A stretch of DNA of 64,000 bases, taken from Roseibium marinum. Its GTDB lineage: Bacteria > Pseudomonadota > Alphaproteobacteria > Rhizobiales > Stappiaceae. Under the pieces are notes generated by a model. It was not told the DNA's origin. It saw only the letters and a list, made by a program, of their open reading frames with translations, and did not search any database. Position 1 is the stretch's first letter. Each line of letters begins with the position of its first letter. Positions 17,687 through 26,119 of the stretch are shown piece by piece. The position numbers were made by a program, and so were the translations under genes. The DNA lies in NCBI RefSeq assembly GCF_002906165.1, contig NZ_PPCN01000015.1, forward strand, positions 42,973-106,972, in the 5' to 3' direction.

Positions 17687-18643
17687 ATGGCGAGTGTGCT
17701 TGAACAACTCAGAAACATGACGGTCGTTGTCGCGGACACCGGCGATGTTGCGGCTGTAAAGGCCTTTGCACCGGTGGATTGCACAACGAACCCGTCGCTG
17801 GTGCTGGGAGCGCTCAAGGACCCGGCATCGGAAGCCCTGATCGTACGTGAGATCGAAACCGGGCGCAAAAACGGCCTTTCGCCGGAGCAGGTCACGGATG
17901 TCCTGACGGTCGCCATCGGCGCAGAGTTGACGACGCTGGTGCCGGGCCGTGTCTCGACGGAAGTGGATGCCTGCCTGTCTTTCGATACCGAAGCTTCGGT
18001 CAAGCGGGCACACGCGATCATCGCCGAATACGACAGGCGCGGCGTCGGCAAGGAACGGATCCTCATCAAGCTCGCTTCGACCTGGGAAGGCATCCGCGCC
18101 GCCGAGATCCTGCAGCGCGAGGGCATCGACTGCAATTTGACGCTGCTGTTTTCCATGGCTCAGGCGGTGGCCTGCGCCGATGCCGGCGCCTTTCTGATTT
18201 CACCCTTCGTCGGCCGCATCACCGACTGGTACAAGAAGGCGGAAGGGCGCGACAGTTATGCGCCCGACGAAGACCCGGGTGTCAAATCGGTCCGCTCGAT
18301 CTACGACTATTACAAGTCCAACGGCATCTCCACCATCGTGATGGGGGCTTCGTTCCGCAACACCGGGCAGATCAAGGCCCTGGCGGGTTGCGATAACCTG
18401 ACCATTGCGCCGAAGCTGTTGACCGAGCTGGAAAACGATACCTCCGAATTGAAAAGGGTGCTGTCGCCGGAAAACGCCACGGGCGTCGCTCCCGTCAAAA
18501 TGGGCGAGGCGGCGTTCCGCTGGCAGATGAACGCGGACCCGATGGCAACCGAAAAACTCGCCGAGGGCATCCGCAACTTCGACAAGGACCACAAGACGCT
18601 GATCACCCTCGTGGCGGAGCGCATGAAGGCTTCCGCCGCCTGA
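17687..18643 (+). CDS. tal: transaldolase
   Basis: Transfers a dihydroxyacetone unit between sugar phosphates in the non-oxidative pentose phosphate pathway. At 318 residues it is the TalB-type length. Conserved regions are VDCTTNPSLVLGA, the Schiff-base lysine in RILIKLASTWEGI (Lys 128), NLTLLFSMAQAVACADAGA and FISPFVGRITDW-like LISPFVGRITDW. The ATG follows GGAGGCTTAAA. A strong hairpin terminator follows. It may supply sugar phosphates to the same pool used by the split transketolase in the locus downstream, but it is a separate transcription unit. Confidence 0.95.
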   Translation: MASVLEQLRNMTVVVADTGDVAAVKAFAPVDCTTNPSLVLGALKDPASEALIVREIETGRKNGLSPEQVTDVLTVAIGAELTTLVPGRVSTEVDACLSFDTEASVKRAHAIIAEYDRRGVGKERILIKLASTWEGIRAAEILQREGIDCNLTLLFSMAQAVACADAGAFLISPFVGRITDWYKKAEGRDSYAPDEDPGVKSVRSIYDYYKSNGISTIVMGASFRNTGQIKALAGCDNLTIAPKLLTELENDTSELKRVLSPENATGVAPVKMGEAAFRWQMNADPMATEKLAEGIRNFDKDHKTLITLVAERMKASAA

Positions 18644-18660
18644 CGATGGACGTTGCCTGA

Positions 18661-18693
18661 AGCCGCGTGTCCGTTCCGGCGGACCGCGGCTTT
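18661..18693 (+). terminator. rho-independent terminator of transaldolase gene
   Basis: Directly after tal there is a 12-base-pair hairpin with one bulged T: AGCCGCG(T)GTCCG pairs with CGGACCGCGGCT around a six-base loop, followed by TTC. A second smaller hairpin (AAATTGC/GCAATTT, 18695-18714) follows and could act as a backup or as a leader structure of the next gene. Confidence 0.7.
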
Positions 18694-18775
18694 CAAATTG
18701 CGCGGCGGCAATTTCCGGCGTTAAACATTAAGGGGGGCGCTGACCCGGCTGGGCGCACAGCAAACCTCAAGAAAC

Positions 18776-19246
18776 ATGCAAAAAGGAACGGGATCTTTGA
18801 GCAGAACCAGGAAATTCGCCTTCATAAAGGCGCGCTGGCACGCGAACATCGTCGACAAGGCGTTCGAGGGCTTCAAGCAGAGACTGTCGGAGCTGGATGC
18901 GGAGGCCGACGTGGAAAGCTTCGATGTTCCAGGCGCTTTCGAAATGCCGCTCATTGCGCTCAAATTGGCCGAAACGGGAAAATACGACGCTATCGCCGCC
19001 GCTGCGCTTGTCGTCGACGGTGGTATCTACCGCCACGATTTTGTCGCTCAGGCGGTCGTTTCAGGACTGATGGATGCCGGGCTCAAGTCGGGCGTTCCGG
19101 TGCTCTCGGTCTCCCTGACGCCGCATCATTTCCAGCCGACCAGTGACCATGAAGGCTTTTTCAGCGAGCATTTCGTCAAGAAGGGCAGGGAAGCCGCGGA
19201 CGCCGCAGTCAGCGCGGCCGATCTGGTGGCGCAGCTCGGCGCGTAA
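18776..19246 (+). CDS. ribH: 6,7-dimethyl-8-ribityllumazine synthase, type II (RibH2-like)
   Basis: Condenses 5-amino-6-ribitylaminouracil with 3,4-dihydroxy-2-butanone 4-phosphate to make the riboflavin precursor. The 156-residue product has FIKARWHANIVD, FDVPGAFEMPL, VVDGGIYRHDFVAQAV and LSVSLTPHHF, which match the decameric type-II enzyme of Brucella and Mesorhizobium rather than the usual icosahedral type. The ATG at 18776 has a poor ribosome site; a TTG at 18797 behind AAGGAACGGG is an alternative start that would drop seven residues. I looked for an FMN riboswitch in the 132-base leader and did not find its conserved boxes. It stands alone, not in a rib operon. Confidence 0.93.
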   Translation: MQKGTGSLSRTRKFAFIKARWHANIVDKAFEGFKQRLSELDAEADVESFDVPGAFEMPLIALKLAETGKYDAIAAAALVVDGGIYRHDFVAQAVVSGLMDAGLKSGVPVLSVSLTPHHFQPTSDHEGFFSEHFVKKGREAADAAVSAADLVAQLGA

Positions 19247-19299
19247 CCAGTTGCTTCCGCGCGGAGACTGCCCGACTCTGGTTATCACCCGTCGGCCGC

Positions 19300-19345
19300 C
19301 CCGGACTTGATCCGGAGCCGCCGGTGGTCCCGGATCAAGTCCGGG
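19300..19345. repeat. intergenic palindromic repeat
   Basis: Two 16-base arms, CCCGGACTTGATCCGG at 19300-19315 and its exact complement at 19330-19345, surround a 14-base spacer. Short elements built on the GATCAAGTCCGG core are scattered between genes in many alphaproteobacteria. It lies between the convergent ribH and SorC-type genes and could also serve as their shared terminator, though no T-run follows. Confidence 0.65.
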
Positions 19346-19457
19346 ACAGCACTCGGGGTGCGGTTGACGTACCTGCATATCGGCACTCTGGTACCGGTTG
19401 GCGCTTTGCCAACCGGGAACAGGAATGCATATGCTGGCCTTTCCGCCAGACTGAATC

Positions 19458-20441
19458 CTAAAGTGGCTTTGCCTGCGCTTCGGCTTGAGGCGTGGCGACC
19501 AGCCGTTCGGCGGTGAACCTGTCGGTGATCAGGACGTCGATCTTGCCGGTTCTCAGCGCGCCGCGTATGGCCTCGGTTTTGGTTTCGCCGCCCGCCAGCG
19601 CGACGACACGCTCTATATGCTCCAGATCTTCCAGCGGCATGCCGATCACCCGGTCATCGAGCGGGGTTTTGACGGTTCCGCCGTCCTGGTCGAAGAACCT
19701 CAGGCTGATGTCGCCGACGCCCCCGGCCTCCTTGACCGCGGCCAGTTCGTTCGGCGTGAAAATATTGCCGGAGCGGGCCAGCATCCAGGACGGTTCGAGC
19801 GCGCCGATGCCGACAATGGCGAGCGTTATGCGGCTGAACAGGTCGATGGTCTCGCGGATGTAAGGGTCGCTGAGCAGAACGAGCTTGGCTTCCCGCGATT
19901 GTGCGACACCGGGGGCGCTCAGCAGCCGCGCCTCGGCGCCGGTCAGTTTGGCAAGGCGCGAGGTCAGTTGCGTGGCGTGGATCTGAACCGTCGGGTCGCC
20001 CATGCCGCCCAGGGTCTGGACAACGTATTTCGCCTTGCCGTTCTTCATCGGATGGATGTTGTCGACCATCTTGAGAATGGTCTGGCTCCAGCTGGAAACG
20101 CCGATGATCTCGCCGGGCTGCAAGGTGGCCTCGATGATATGCGCGGCCGCTTCGCCGATGCGGGCCATGATCGCGCCTTCGCGGTCCTCGGAGCATTCCA
20201 CCACGATGGCCTCGGCGAGCCCGAACGCTTCCCTGAGCCCCGTCTCCAGTTCGCTGTAGGTCCCCGACGGGGCGACGACCGTGGTGCGCACGATCTCCTC
20301 GTCCTGAGCCTTCTTGAGCATTCGGGAGACCGTTGCCTGGGAGATGCGCAGATGTTTGGCGATATCGGCCTGCCGCTTGCCTTCGATGTGATACATCTGG
20401 GCAACCCGAGCGATCATGCGTAATTCATTCAGGCGCGACAC
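19458..20441 (-). CDS. SorC/DeoR-family sugar-responsive transcriptional regulator
   Basis: A 327-residue regulator with an N-terminal helix-turn-helix (MYHIEGKRQADIAKHLRISQ ... VSRMLKKAQDEEIV) and a C-terminal sugar-phosphate-binding domain of the SorC type (GEIIGVSSWSQTILKMVDNI, VVQTLGGMGDP, LAIVGIGALEPS, ALRTGKIDVLITD). The start is GTG at 20441, preceded by GGAG. It is the last gene of the minus-strand unit, 46 bases after the kinase gene, but a copy of the locus motif at 20477-20489 suggests its own regulated promoter. It likely represses the kinase/transketolase and importer operons until a phosphorylated intermediate binds. EryD-like regulators are the nearest named group I would compare. 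Confidence 0.92.
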   Translation of the reverse strand: MSRLNELRMIARVAQMYHIEGKRQADIAKHLRISQATVSRMLKKAQDEEIVRTTVVAPSGTYSELETGLREAFGLAEAIVVECSEDREGAIMARIGEAAAHIIEATLQPGEIIGVSSWSQTILKMVDNIHPMKNGKAKYVVQTLGGMGDPTVQIHATQLTSRLAKLTGAEARLLSAPGVAQSREAKLVLLSDPYIRETIDLFSRITLAIVGIGALEPSWMLARSGNIFTPNELAAVKEAGGVGDISLRFFDQDGGTVKTPLDDRVIGMPLEDLEHIERVVALAGGETKTEAIRGALRTGKIDVLITDRFTAERLVATPQAEAQAKPL

Positions 20442-20476
20442 GTCATCAGCTCCAGTTGGTTCGGGTCCGGCTCCTA

Positions 20477-20489
20477 TGAATAAATATTC
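20477..20489. promoter_or_regulatory. candidate SorC-type operator, copy 1
   Basis: TGAATAAATATTC, with arms GAATA/TATTC around AA, lies 36 bases upstream of the regulator's GTG start. The same 13 bases occur upstream of the importer operon at 23920 and, with two changes, upstream of the transketolase gene at 23762. It overlaps the stop codon of the FGGY kinase gene. It suggests autoregulation. Confidence 0.6.
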
Positions 20490-21963
20490 AAATATTGATA
20501 ATTGTCGAGCGGGTAATTGCGATCTGCCAGTTTTCCAGCGATCGAGCCCGCGTTTCGTCGGCCATATCGGGGCTCAGTTCCGTGCCGCTTCTCTTCAGTC
20601 CTGAAATGGTCGCCAGGTCCGGCCAGACACCCGCCGCGAGGCCTGCCAGATAGGCCGCTCCCAGGGCGGAGGCCTCGGTATTGTCGCACATCGTGACAGG
20701 GTGGTTGAGATAATCGGCAACCAGCTTCATCAGGAAGGGATTGCGGCTCGGGCCGCCATCGACGTAAAGCCGCCCGATTCCGTGCCCGGTCGCGCTCGCC
20801 ATGATCCGGTAGATGTCGTTCACCTGAAAGGCCATGCTCTCGGCGGCCGCGCGGGCGACATGGGCCGGACCTGAGGAGAATGTGAGGCCGCTTATCAGGC
20901 CACGTGCGTCCGCCTGCCAGTGAGGCGCGCCGAGACCGACATGCGCCGGCACCAGGGTAACGCCCAGGCATTCGTCGACGGTCTGCGCGAGCTCCAGAAG
21001 GGCGTCGACGCTTTCCAGGCCAAGCAATTCCGCGGTCCATGGCAGAATGGCGGCGCTGACCAGAATGTTGCCCTCTAACGCATAGGTCATCTTGCCGCCA
21101 ATGGACCAGGCGATCGTTGTGGTGATGCCTTGTGGCGGCGCGATGAATTCCGGGATTGTCGTCATGATCGACGAACCGGTGCCGAAGGTGATCTTGCCGT
21201 CGCCAGCGCCGAAAGCGCCGTGGCCGAAAAGGGCCGCGTGGGAGTCGCCCACTGCCGCGGCAATCGGGATGCCGTTGCGAAGGCCGGGCACATCCGTGGT
21301 GACGCCGAAGACGTGGGAGGAATCCGTTACTTGTGGCAGCGCTGCTTTCGGAACCCCGAACAGCGTGCACAGAGTGTCGTCCCATATGCCGGTCGCGATA
21401 TCGAGAAGTTGCGTCCGCGCCGCATTGGAGCGGTCGGTCATGTGGGCCTGCCCGCCGGAGAAGTTCCAGATGAGCCAGGAGTCGACCGTCCCCAGACAGA
21501 TGTCGGCGGGGTCGCGCCCCTGGCAGTGGTTCTCAAGCAACCATCTGGCCTTGGTTGCCGGAAACATCGGGTCGAGCGGCAGTCCGGTGAGCCGGAGCAC
21601 CGAAGGTTCATGGCCGGCCGACTTGAGCGCGCTGCAGGTTGCCGCGGTGCGGCGGCACTGCCAGGTGATGACCGGGCCAAGCGGTTCGCCGGTCGCCCTG
21701 TCCCAGACGAGCATCGATTCGCGCTGGTTGGATATTCCCAGTGCCGCGATGTCGACGTCCGGCGTTGCCGACAGGCAGGATCTTATCGCCTCAAGGGTGG
21801 CGGACCAGATGTCCTCAGCCGATTGCTGAACCCATCCGGGCCGGGGGTGTTCTGTCGGGACAGGCGCACTGCCGCTGGCAAGAATATCGCCGTTTTCGCC
21901 AACAAGGACGGCCTTGCTGTTGGTCGTCCCCTCGTCAATCGCCAGAACGGCCCGGATGGTCAT
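20488..21963 (-). CDS. FGGY-family carbohydrate kinase (glycerol kinase/pentulokinase-like)
   Basis: Phosphorylates a ketose or polyol with ATP, 491 residues. Family marks are IDEGTTNSKAVLV at the N-terminus (phosphate-1 loop), GISNQRESMLVWDRATGEPL, an aspartate region VDSWLIWNFSGG, GDSHAALFGHGAFGAGDGKI and the C-terminal FGGY signature region RLYVDGGPSRNPFLMKLVADY. The Asn-Gln-Arg-Glu motif resembles glycerol kinase, but the context (transketolase, SDRs, SorC regulator) points to a four- or five-carbon sugar. It starts six bases after the transketolase C-subunit gene. Substrate cannot be decided from the sequence. Confidence 0.9.
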   Translation of the reverse strand: MTIRAVLAIDEGTTNSKAVLVGENGDILASGSAPVPTEHPRPGWVQQSAEDIWSATLEAIRSCLSATPDVDIAALGISNQRESMLVWDRATGEPLGPVITWQCRRTAATCSALKSAGHEPSVLRLTGLPLDPMFPATKARWLLENHCQGRDPADICLGTVDSWLIWNFSGGQAHMTDRSNAARTQLLDIATGIWDDTLCTLFGVPKAALPQVTDSSHVFGVTTDVPGLRNGIPIAAAVGDSHAALFGHGAFGAGDGKITFGTGSSIMTTIPEFIAPPQGITTTIAWSIGGKMTYALEGNILVSAAILPWTAELLGLESVDALLELAQTVDECLGVTLVPAHVGLGAPHWQADARGLISGLTFSSGPAHVARAAAESMAFQVNDIYRIMASATGHGIGRLYVDGGPSRNPFLMKLVADYLNHPVTMCDNTEASALGAAYLAGLAAGVWPDLATISGLKRSGTELSPDMADETRARSLENWQIAITRSTIINI

Positions 21964-21969
21964 AGTTGC

Positions 21970-22929
21970 TCAGGCCTTCTTCTTCATGAGCTCCGCGGCG
22001 CTTGCGGCGATGCCTTCAGGGGACATGCCGAATTCGTCCAGCAGGAAATTCGCGGAGCCTGTCGGGGCGAAAATGCCCGGCACACCCAGCAGCTTCATCG
22101 GAACGGGCCGGGTTTCAACAACAACTTCGGCGACCGCACTGCCAAGTCCACCGAAAACGGTATGTTCCTCGCAAGTAAGGATAGCACCGGTTTCGTTCGC
22201 AGCCGCCAGGACCGCATCACGATCGATGGGGCGGACGGTCGCCATGTTGAGCACCCGGGCTGAGACACCGCGCGCGGCAAGCACTTGCGCGGCGGCCATG
22301 GCCCGGTGGGTGAGAACGCCGTTGGCGATGATGGTCAGGTCGGTGCCGTCGCGCAGCATATTGGCCTTGCCGAGCTCGAAGACATGCCCTTCGGGAAGAA
22401 GATCCGGCACGCCGACGCGGCTCAGCCGCAGGAAGACCGGTCCTTCATATTGCGCGGACCATTCCACCGCGGCAATCGTTTCCGCCCGATCCGCCGGGGC
22501 GATGACCGGAATATTGGGCAGCGCCCGTATCCAGGCGAAATCCTCGATCGAATGGTGGGTCGGCCCGAGTTCGCCATAGGCCATGCCGGAGCTGATGCCG
22601 CAGAGTTTTACATTGGTGTTGGTGTAGGCGATATCCGCCTTGATCTGTTCCAGCGCACGGCCGGTGAGAAAGCACGAGGCGGCGCAGACAAAGGGGATCT
22701 TGCCACCATTTGCAAGGCCCGCGCCCACACCGACCATATTCTGTTCCGCGATGCCGACATTGACCAGCCGGTCCGGCCATCTGTCACGAAACCCGCCCAG
22801 TTTGCTGGAGCCGACGGAGTCGTTGCACACGGCGATGATATCGCTGTTTTTCTGCGCGAGCGCCTCGAGCGTGGCGACAAAGGCGTCACGGCAGTCGTAC
22901 AGCTGCCCAGGTGGTACCGGGATCGTCAT
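21970..22929 (-). CDS. transketolase, C-terminal (pyrimidine-binding) subunit
   Basis: The second half of a split transketolase, 319 residues, covering the pyrimidine-binding and C-terminal domains: VCNDSVGSSKL, NVGIAEQNMVGVGAGLANGG (the conserved glutamate that activates ThDP), GMAYGELGPTHHSIEDFAWI, then CEEHTVFGGLGSAVAEVV. The ATG at 22929 shares one base with the stop of the N-terminal subunit gene, so the two are translationally coupled. Longer upstream open frame lies inside that neighbour and is not used. Split transketolases of this kind often act on atypical sugars in catabolic operons, for example in sulfoglycolysis, rather than in central metabolism. Confidence 0.93.
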   Translation of the reverse strand: MTIPVPPGQLYDCRDAFVATLEALAQKNSDIIAVCNDSVGSSKLGGFRDRWPDRLVNVGIAEQNMVGVGAGLANGGKIPFVCAASCFLTGRALEQIKADIAYTNTNVKLCGISSGMAYGELGPTHHSIEDFAWIRALPNIPVIAPADRAETIAAVEWSAQYEGPVFLRLSRVGVPDLLPEGHVFELGKANMLRDGTDLTIIANGVLTHRAMAAAQVLAARGVSARVLNMATVRPIDRDAVLAAANETGAILTCEEHTVFGGLGSAVAEVVVETRPVPMKLLGVPGIFAPTGSANFLLDEFGMSPEGIAASAAELMKKKA

Positions 22930-23747
22930 CAAACTGCCTCCTCCAGTTCGCGCATCGCCTGTTTGTACTGGTCCGCGCTGGGAACCTTGTGGTGCCATGC
23001 GACATCGTCGGTCATGAAGGAAACACCCTTTCCCTTGAATGTATGGGCGACGATGCATTTCGGTTTGCCGGGGGTGATCGCGCCGCGATCAAGCGCCGCG
23101 CTGATCGCCGCCATGTCATGACCGTCGATTTCCTCCACGGCCCAGCCGAAGGCCTCCAGCTTTGGAGCGAAGGGGGCGACATTGTTCGTGTCGGCCACGC
23201 GCGCGCCCTGTTGCAGCCGGTTGTGGTCAATGATCAGCGTCAGATTGTCCAGCTTGAACTGGGCAGCCGCCATGATCGCTTCCCAGTTGGAGCCTTCCTG
23301 CATTTCGCCGTCGCCCGTGACGACGAAGGTCCGCCAATCCGCCTTGTCGAGTTTGGCGGCCATCGCCATGCCGACACCGATCGGCAGGCCGTGGCCGAGC
23401 GGGCCGGTATTGGCCTCCACACCGGGCACCTTAGTGCGGTTGGGGTGCCCGTTCAGACGGGAATGCGGTTTCAGGAATGTGCTGATTTCATCCTTGGGAA
23501 TGAAGCCTTTTTCGGCGAGCGTCACATAGAGCGCGCAGGCCGTGTGTCCCTTGCTGAGGACCAGGCGATCCCGGTCCGGCACATCGGGATGGGCCGGGTC
23601 GATGTTCAAAACCCGAAAATAAAGCGCTGTCAGGATGTCCGTTACCGACATTTCACCGCCGATGTGGCCGGCACCGGCCTCGAAAACCGCCTGAAGGTCT
23701 CGCCGCCTGATACGATTTGCGATAACGCGGAGCTCACTGGGTGTCAT
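22929..23747 (-). CDS. transketolase, N-terminal (ThDP pyrophosphate-binding) subunit
   Basis: First half of the split transketolase, 272 residues. It has AGHIGGEMSVTDILTALYF, LSKGHTACALYVTLAEKGF, GPLGHGLPIGVGMAMAAKL and the ThDP/Mg motif GDGEMQEGSNWEAIMAAAQF followed by LIIDHN. It transfers two-carbon ketol units together with the C-terminal subunit. It is the promoter-proximal gene of the minus-strand unit; a sigma70-like promoter and operator-like motif lie immediately upstream. Confidence 0.94.
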   Translation of the reverse strand: MTPSELRVIANRIRRRDLQAVFEAGAGHIGGEMSVTDILTALYFRVLNIDPAHPDVPDRDRLVLSKGHTACALYVTLAEKGFIPKDEISTFLKPHSRLNGHPNRTKVPGVEANTGPLGHGLPIGVGMAMAAKLDKADWRTFVVTGDGEMQEGSNWEAIMAAAQFKLDNLTLIIDHNRLQQGARVADTNNVAPFAPKLEAFGWAVEEIDGHDMAAISAALDRGAITPGKPKCIVAHTFKGKGVSFMTDDVAWHHKVPSADQYKQAMRELEEAV

Positions 23748-23761
23748 GACATGCTTGCCCT

Positions 23762-23774
23762 TGCATAATTATTC
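23762..23774. promoter_or_regulatory. candidate SorC-type operator, copy 2
   Basis: TGCATAATTATTC differs at two positions from the motif at 20477 and 23920. It sits right after the predicted transcription start of the transketolase-kinase unit, a typical place for a repressor to block initiation. Confidence 0.55.
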
Positions 23775-23781
23775 TATTGAT

Positions 23782-23810
23782 ATTAAACATGCACAAATGA
23801 ATGCTGTCAA
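23782..23810 (-). promoter_or_regulatory. sigma70-type promoter for the transketolase/kinase operon
   Basis: Read on the minus strand: TTGACA (23810-23805), 17-base spacer, TTTAAT (23787-23782). The -35 box is perfect and the spacing ideal. The start of transcription should fall near 23775, directly beside operator copy 2, about 28 bases before the ATG. Confidence 0.65.
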
Positions 23811-23877
23811 GCTGGTTTCAAATTCCGACAATGGAGAAATTCGGAGATTACCGGGGATTTTTAGATCTTTTCGGATC

Positions 23878-23906
23878 TTGACAGACAAAAAACTGCTGAG
23901 TATGAT
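23878..23906 (+). promoter_or_regulatory. sigma70-type promoter for the sugar importer operon
   Basis: TTGACA at 23878-23883, a 17-base spacer, then TATGAT at 23901-23906. Both boxes are near consensus. Transcription should begin near 23913, and operator copy 3 follows within about ten bases. It mirrors the promoter facing the other way at 23782-23810. Confidence 0.7.
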
Positions 23907-23919
23907 TTTTTTGCATACA

Positions 23920-23932
23920 TGAATAAATATTC
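23920..23932. promoter_or_regulatory. candidate SorC-type operator, copy 3
   Basis: TGAATAAATATTC, identical over 13 bases to copy 1, lies between the predicted transcription start and the ATG of the importer permease gene at 23950. Confidence 0.6.
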
Positions 23933-23949
23933 GTGTTTGGGAGGAGGAG

Positions 23950-24927
23950 ATGACGGTGACAGCCGATCATGACGTTGGAAAATCGCGTTTGCTGGAAATG
24001 GTCTCGATCCGCGGGGCTACAGGGCCGCTGATCGGTCTGCTTCTGCTGTGCGTGTTTCTTTCAATCGCGACGGATTCGTTCCTGTCGTTCAGAAACTTCC
24101 TGAACATTCTCGATCAGATCACCGTGCTTGGCATCATGGCGGTCGGCATGACCTTCGTCATTCTGATCGGCGGCATAGATCTTTCGGTCGGATCGGTGCT
24201 GGCGCTCTCCATGATGGTGCTGGGGTATCTCAACGTGGAGGCCGGGATGCCGATGGCGATTGCCATCGGCGGAGCGCTGCTGGCCTCGGCCGTCGCCGGT
24301 GCGGTGTCCGGGCTGCTGATCACGGCCTTCAGGATTCCCGCCTTCATCGCGACGCTGGCCATGATGTCGATCGCGCGCGGTGTGGCGAACATGATCACCA
24401 ACGGCTCGCAGATCATCGGCTTTCCCGCCTGGTTCAACATGGGCGCGATCATTCGTTATGGCGGGTTTCTGACCATGACCGTCGCCGTCATGCTGATCGT
24501 TTTCACTGTCGCGACCCTGTATCTGCGTTACCGCGAGGGCGGGCGTTCGCTTTATGCAATCGGCGGCAACCCGGAAGTGGCGCGTCTTGCGGGGATCGAT
24601 GTCCAACGCACAACGGTGCTGGTGTACGTGGCTTCCGCGGTCCTTTCAGGGTTGGGAGGTATCCTGCTCGCGGCGCGCCTCGATGCGGTGCAGCCGAGTT
24701 CGGGTGTGGCCTATGAACTGGATGCCATCGCGGCGGTGGTCATCGGCGGCACCAGCCTGTCCGGCGGCACCGGCGGCGTTGTGGGGACCATCGTCGGCGT
24801 CCTGATCATCGGCGTGCTGCGCAACGGCCTGAACCTGATCGGCGTGTCACCCTTTCTGCAGGCCGTCATCATCGGCTCGGTCATCGTGCTTGCCGTGGCC
24901 GTCGAGACAATCAAACGCCGGAGCTGA
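23950..24927 (+). CDS. sugar ABC transporter permease, RbsC type
   Basis: The membrane channel of a ribose-family importer, 325 residues, with about eight to ten hydrophobic segments. Conserved regions include GIMAVGMTFVILIGGIDLSV and GSVLAL, YAIGGNPEVARLAGI and ELDAIAAVVIGGTSLSGG. The ATG follows GGAGGAGG. Permease comes first in this operon (C-B-A order), which is less usual than binding protein first. It shares control with the catabolic unit on the other strand through the operator-like motif. Confidence 0.93.
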   Translation: MTVTADHDVGKSRLLEMVSIRGATGPLIGLLLLCVFLSIATDSFLSFRNFLNILDQITVLGIMAVGMTFVILIGGIDLSVGSVLALSMMVLGYLNVEAGMPMAIAIGGALLASAVAGAVSGLLITAFRIPAFIATLAMMSIARGVANMITNGSQIIGFPAWFNMGAIIRYGGFLTMTVAVMLIVFTVATLYLRYREGGRSLYAIGGNPEVARLAGIDVQRTTVLVYVASAVLSGLGGILLAARLDAVQPSSGVAYELDAIAAVVIGGTSLSGGTGGVVGTIVGVLIIGVLRNGLNLIGVSPFLQAVIIGSVIVLAVAVETIKRRS

Positions 24928-25151
24928 CGGGAAGACGTTACCGGAAGCATTGCGAGAAGCCGACGAAATACTCCCGGTGCCGGAAGAATATCCTGTGTCT
25001 GGATGTTTATTGAGAAGATATCGCAAGTTACTGAAATAGATCGACTTTTGTCTTCCTGGTGGAAGCGGGGCGATCAAGCGAAGGGTCGGCGACAGCCGGG
25101 CTAAATCGGGTCGGCAGAAGAACGGCCCAAATCACAGTGGAGGAAAATTCA

Positions 25152-26087
25152 ATGAAGACGACAATGAAGGCAATGGTTGCCGCGGTCGCTACGACCCTGA
25201 TGGCCGGGTCGGCCCTGGCTGGCGATGTGAACAAGATTGGCCTCGCGGTTCCCAACCTGCAGGCGGACTTCTTCAACCAGATCAAACTCGGCGTTGAAGC
25301 CTATGCCGGGGAGAAGGGTATCGAAGTGATCGTCGTCGATGCCAAGAACGACACGGCAACGCAGGTCAACCAGGTTCAGGATCTGATCACCCAGGGGATC
25401 GATGCATTCATCTACATCCCGGCGGGTGCCGCGGCAGCGGCCGTTCCGACAAGACTGGCGCGGGCCGAGGGCATTCCGGTCATCAATGTCGACAGGACAC
25501 CGGAAGGCGCTCCCGGCGACACGTTCATCGCCGGCGAAAGCGTTGAATCCGCCTATCAGGTCTGCAACCACATCATCGGTCTGGCTGAGGGCAAAGGCAA
25601 GATGGCCATCATTCACGGCCAGAAGGGCACCACGCCGGAAGTCGACCGTTTCGCCGGTTGCAAGCGCGCCATCGATGAAAATCCGGGCATCGAACTGGTC
25701 ACCCAGCAGTGGAGCCAGATGTGGTCTCCCGACGAGGGCTTTTCCATTGCCCAGAACATGCTCCAGGCGCATCCCGATATCAAGTTGATCTTCGGACAGG
25801 CCGACGGGCTGGCCATGGGCGCGGCCAAGGCTGTCGATGTCGCGGGACTCTCCGACACGGTCATCATCGGCGGTTATGACGGCGACGTCGCGGCCCTCGA
25901 ATATCTGGCTAAATGCGAAGGTCCCTTCATCGTGACCGCGACGCAGAGCACGCAGCTGATGGGCCGCCTCGCGGTCGATTCCGCCATCAAGGTGGCTGCC
26001 GGGGAAGAAGTGCCCGAGCGGCAGATCCCCAACGCCGTGCTGACGACTTGCGACGATGCGCCGAAATTCGTGAAGCAGCACCCGTAA
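25152..26087 (+). CDS. sugar ABC transporter substrate-binding protein, RbsB type
   Basis: The periplasmic receptor, 311 residues. A signal peptide (MKTTMKAMVAAVATTLMAGS, cleavage near ALAGD) is followed by KIGLAVPNLQADFFNQIKLG, VVDAKNDTATQVNQVQDLI, GIDAFIYIPAG, VINVDRTP and FAGCKRAI, all typical of the type-1 periplasmic fold of the ribose/xylose group. The ATG at 25152 was chosen for the signal peptide and the GGAGGAAAATTCA ribosome site. The 224-base gap before it holds no recognisable gene. Confidence 0.93.
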   Translation: MKTTMKAMVAAVATTLMAGSALAGDVNKIGLAVPNLQADFFNQIKLGVEAYAGEKGIEVIVVDAKNDTATQVNQVQDLITQGIDAFIYIPAGAAAAAVPTRLARAEGIPVINVDRTPEGAPGDTFIAGESVESAYQVCNHIIGLAEGKGKMAIIHGQKGTTPEVDRFAGCKRAIDENPGIELVTQQWSQMWSPDEGFSIAQNMLQAHPDIKLIFGQADGLAMGAAKAVDVAGLSDTVIIGGYDGDVAALEYLAKCEGPFIVTATQSTQLMGRLAVDSAIKVAAGEEVPERQIPNAVLTTCDDAPKFVKQHP

Positions 26088-26119
26088 GCAACCGGCACGA
26101 CCGGAAGAAAGGCGGCGCC

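Noticed and set aside
18644..18775. FMN riboswitch before ribH
   Set aside because: The conserved riboswitch boxes are missing. The leader is explained by the tal terminator and a small hairpin.
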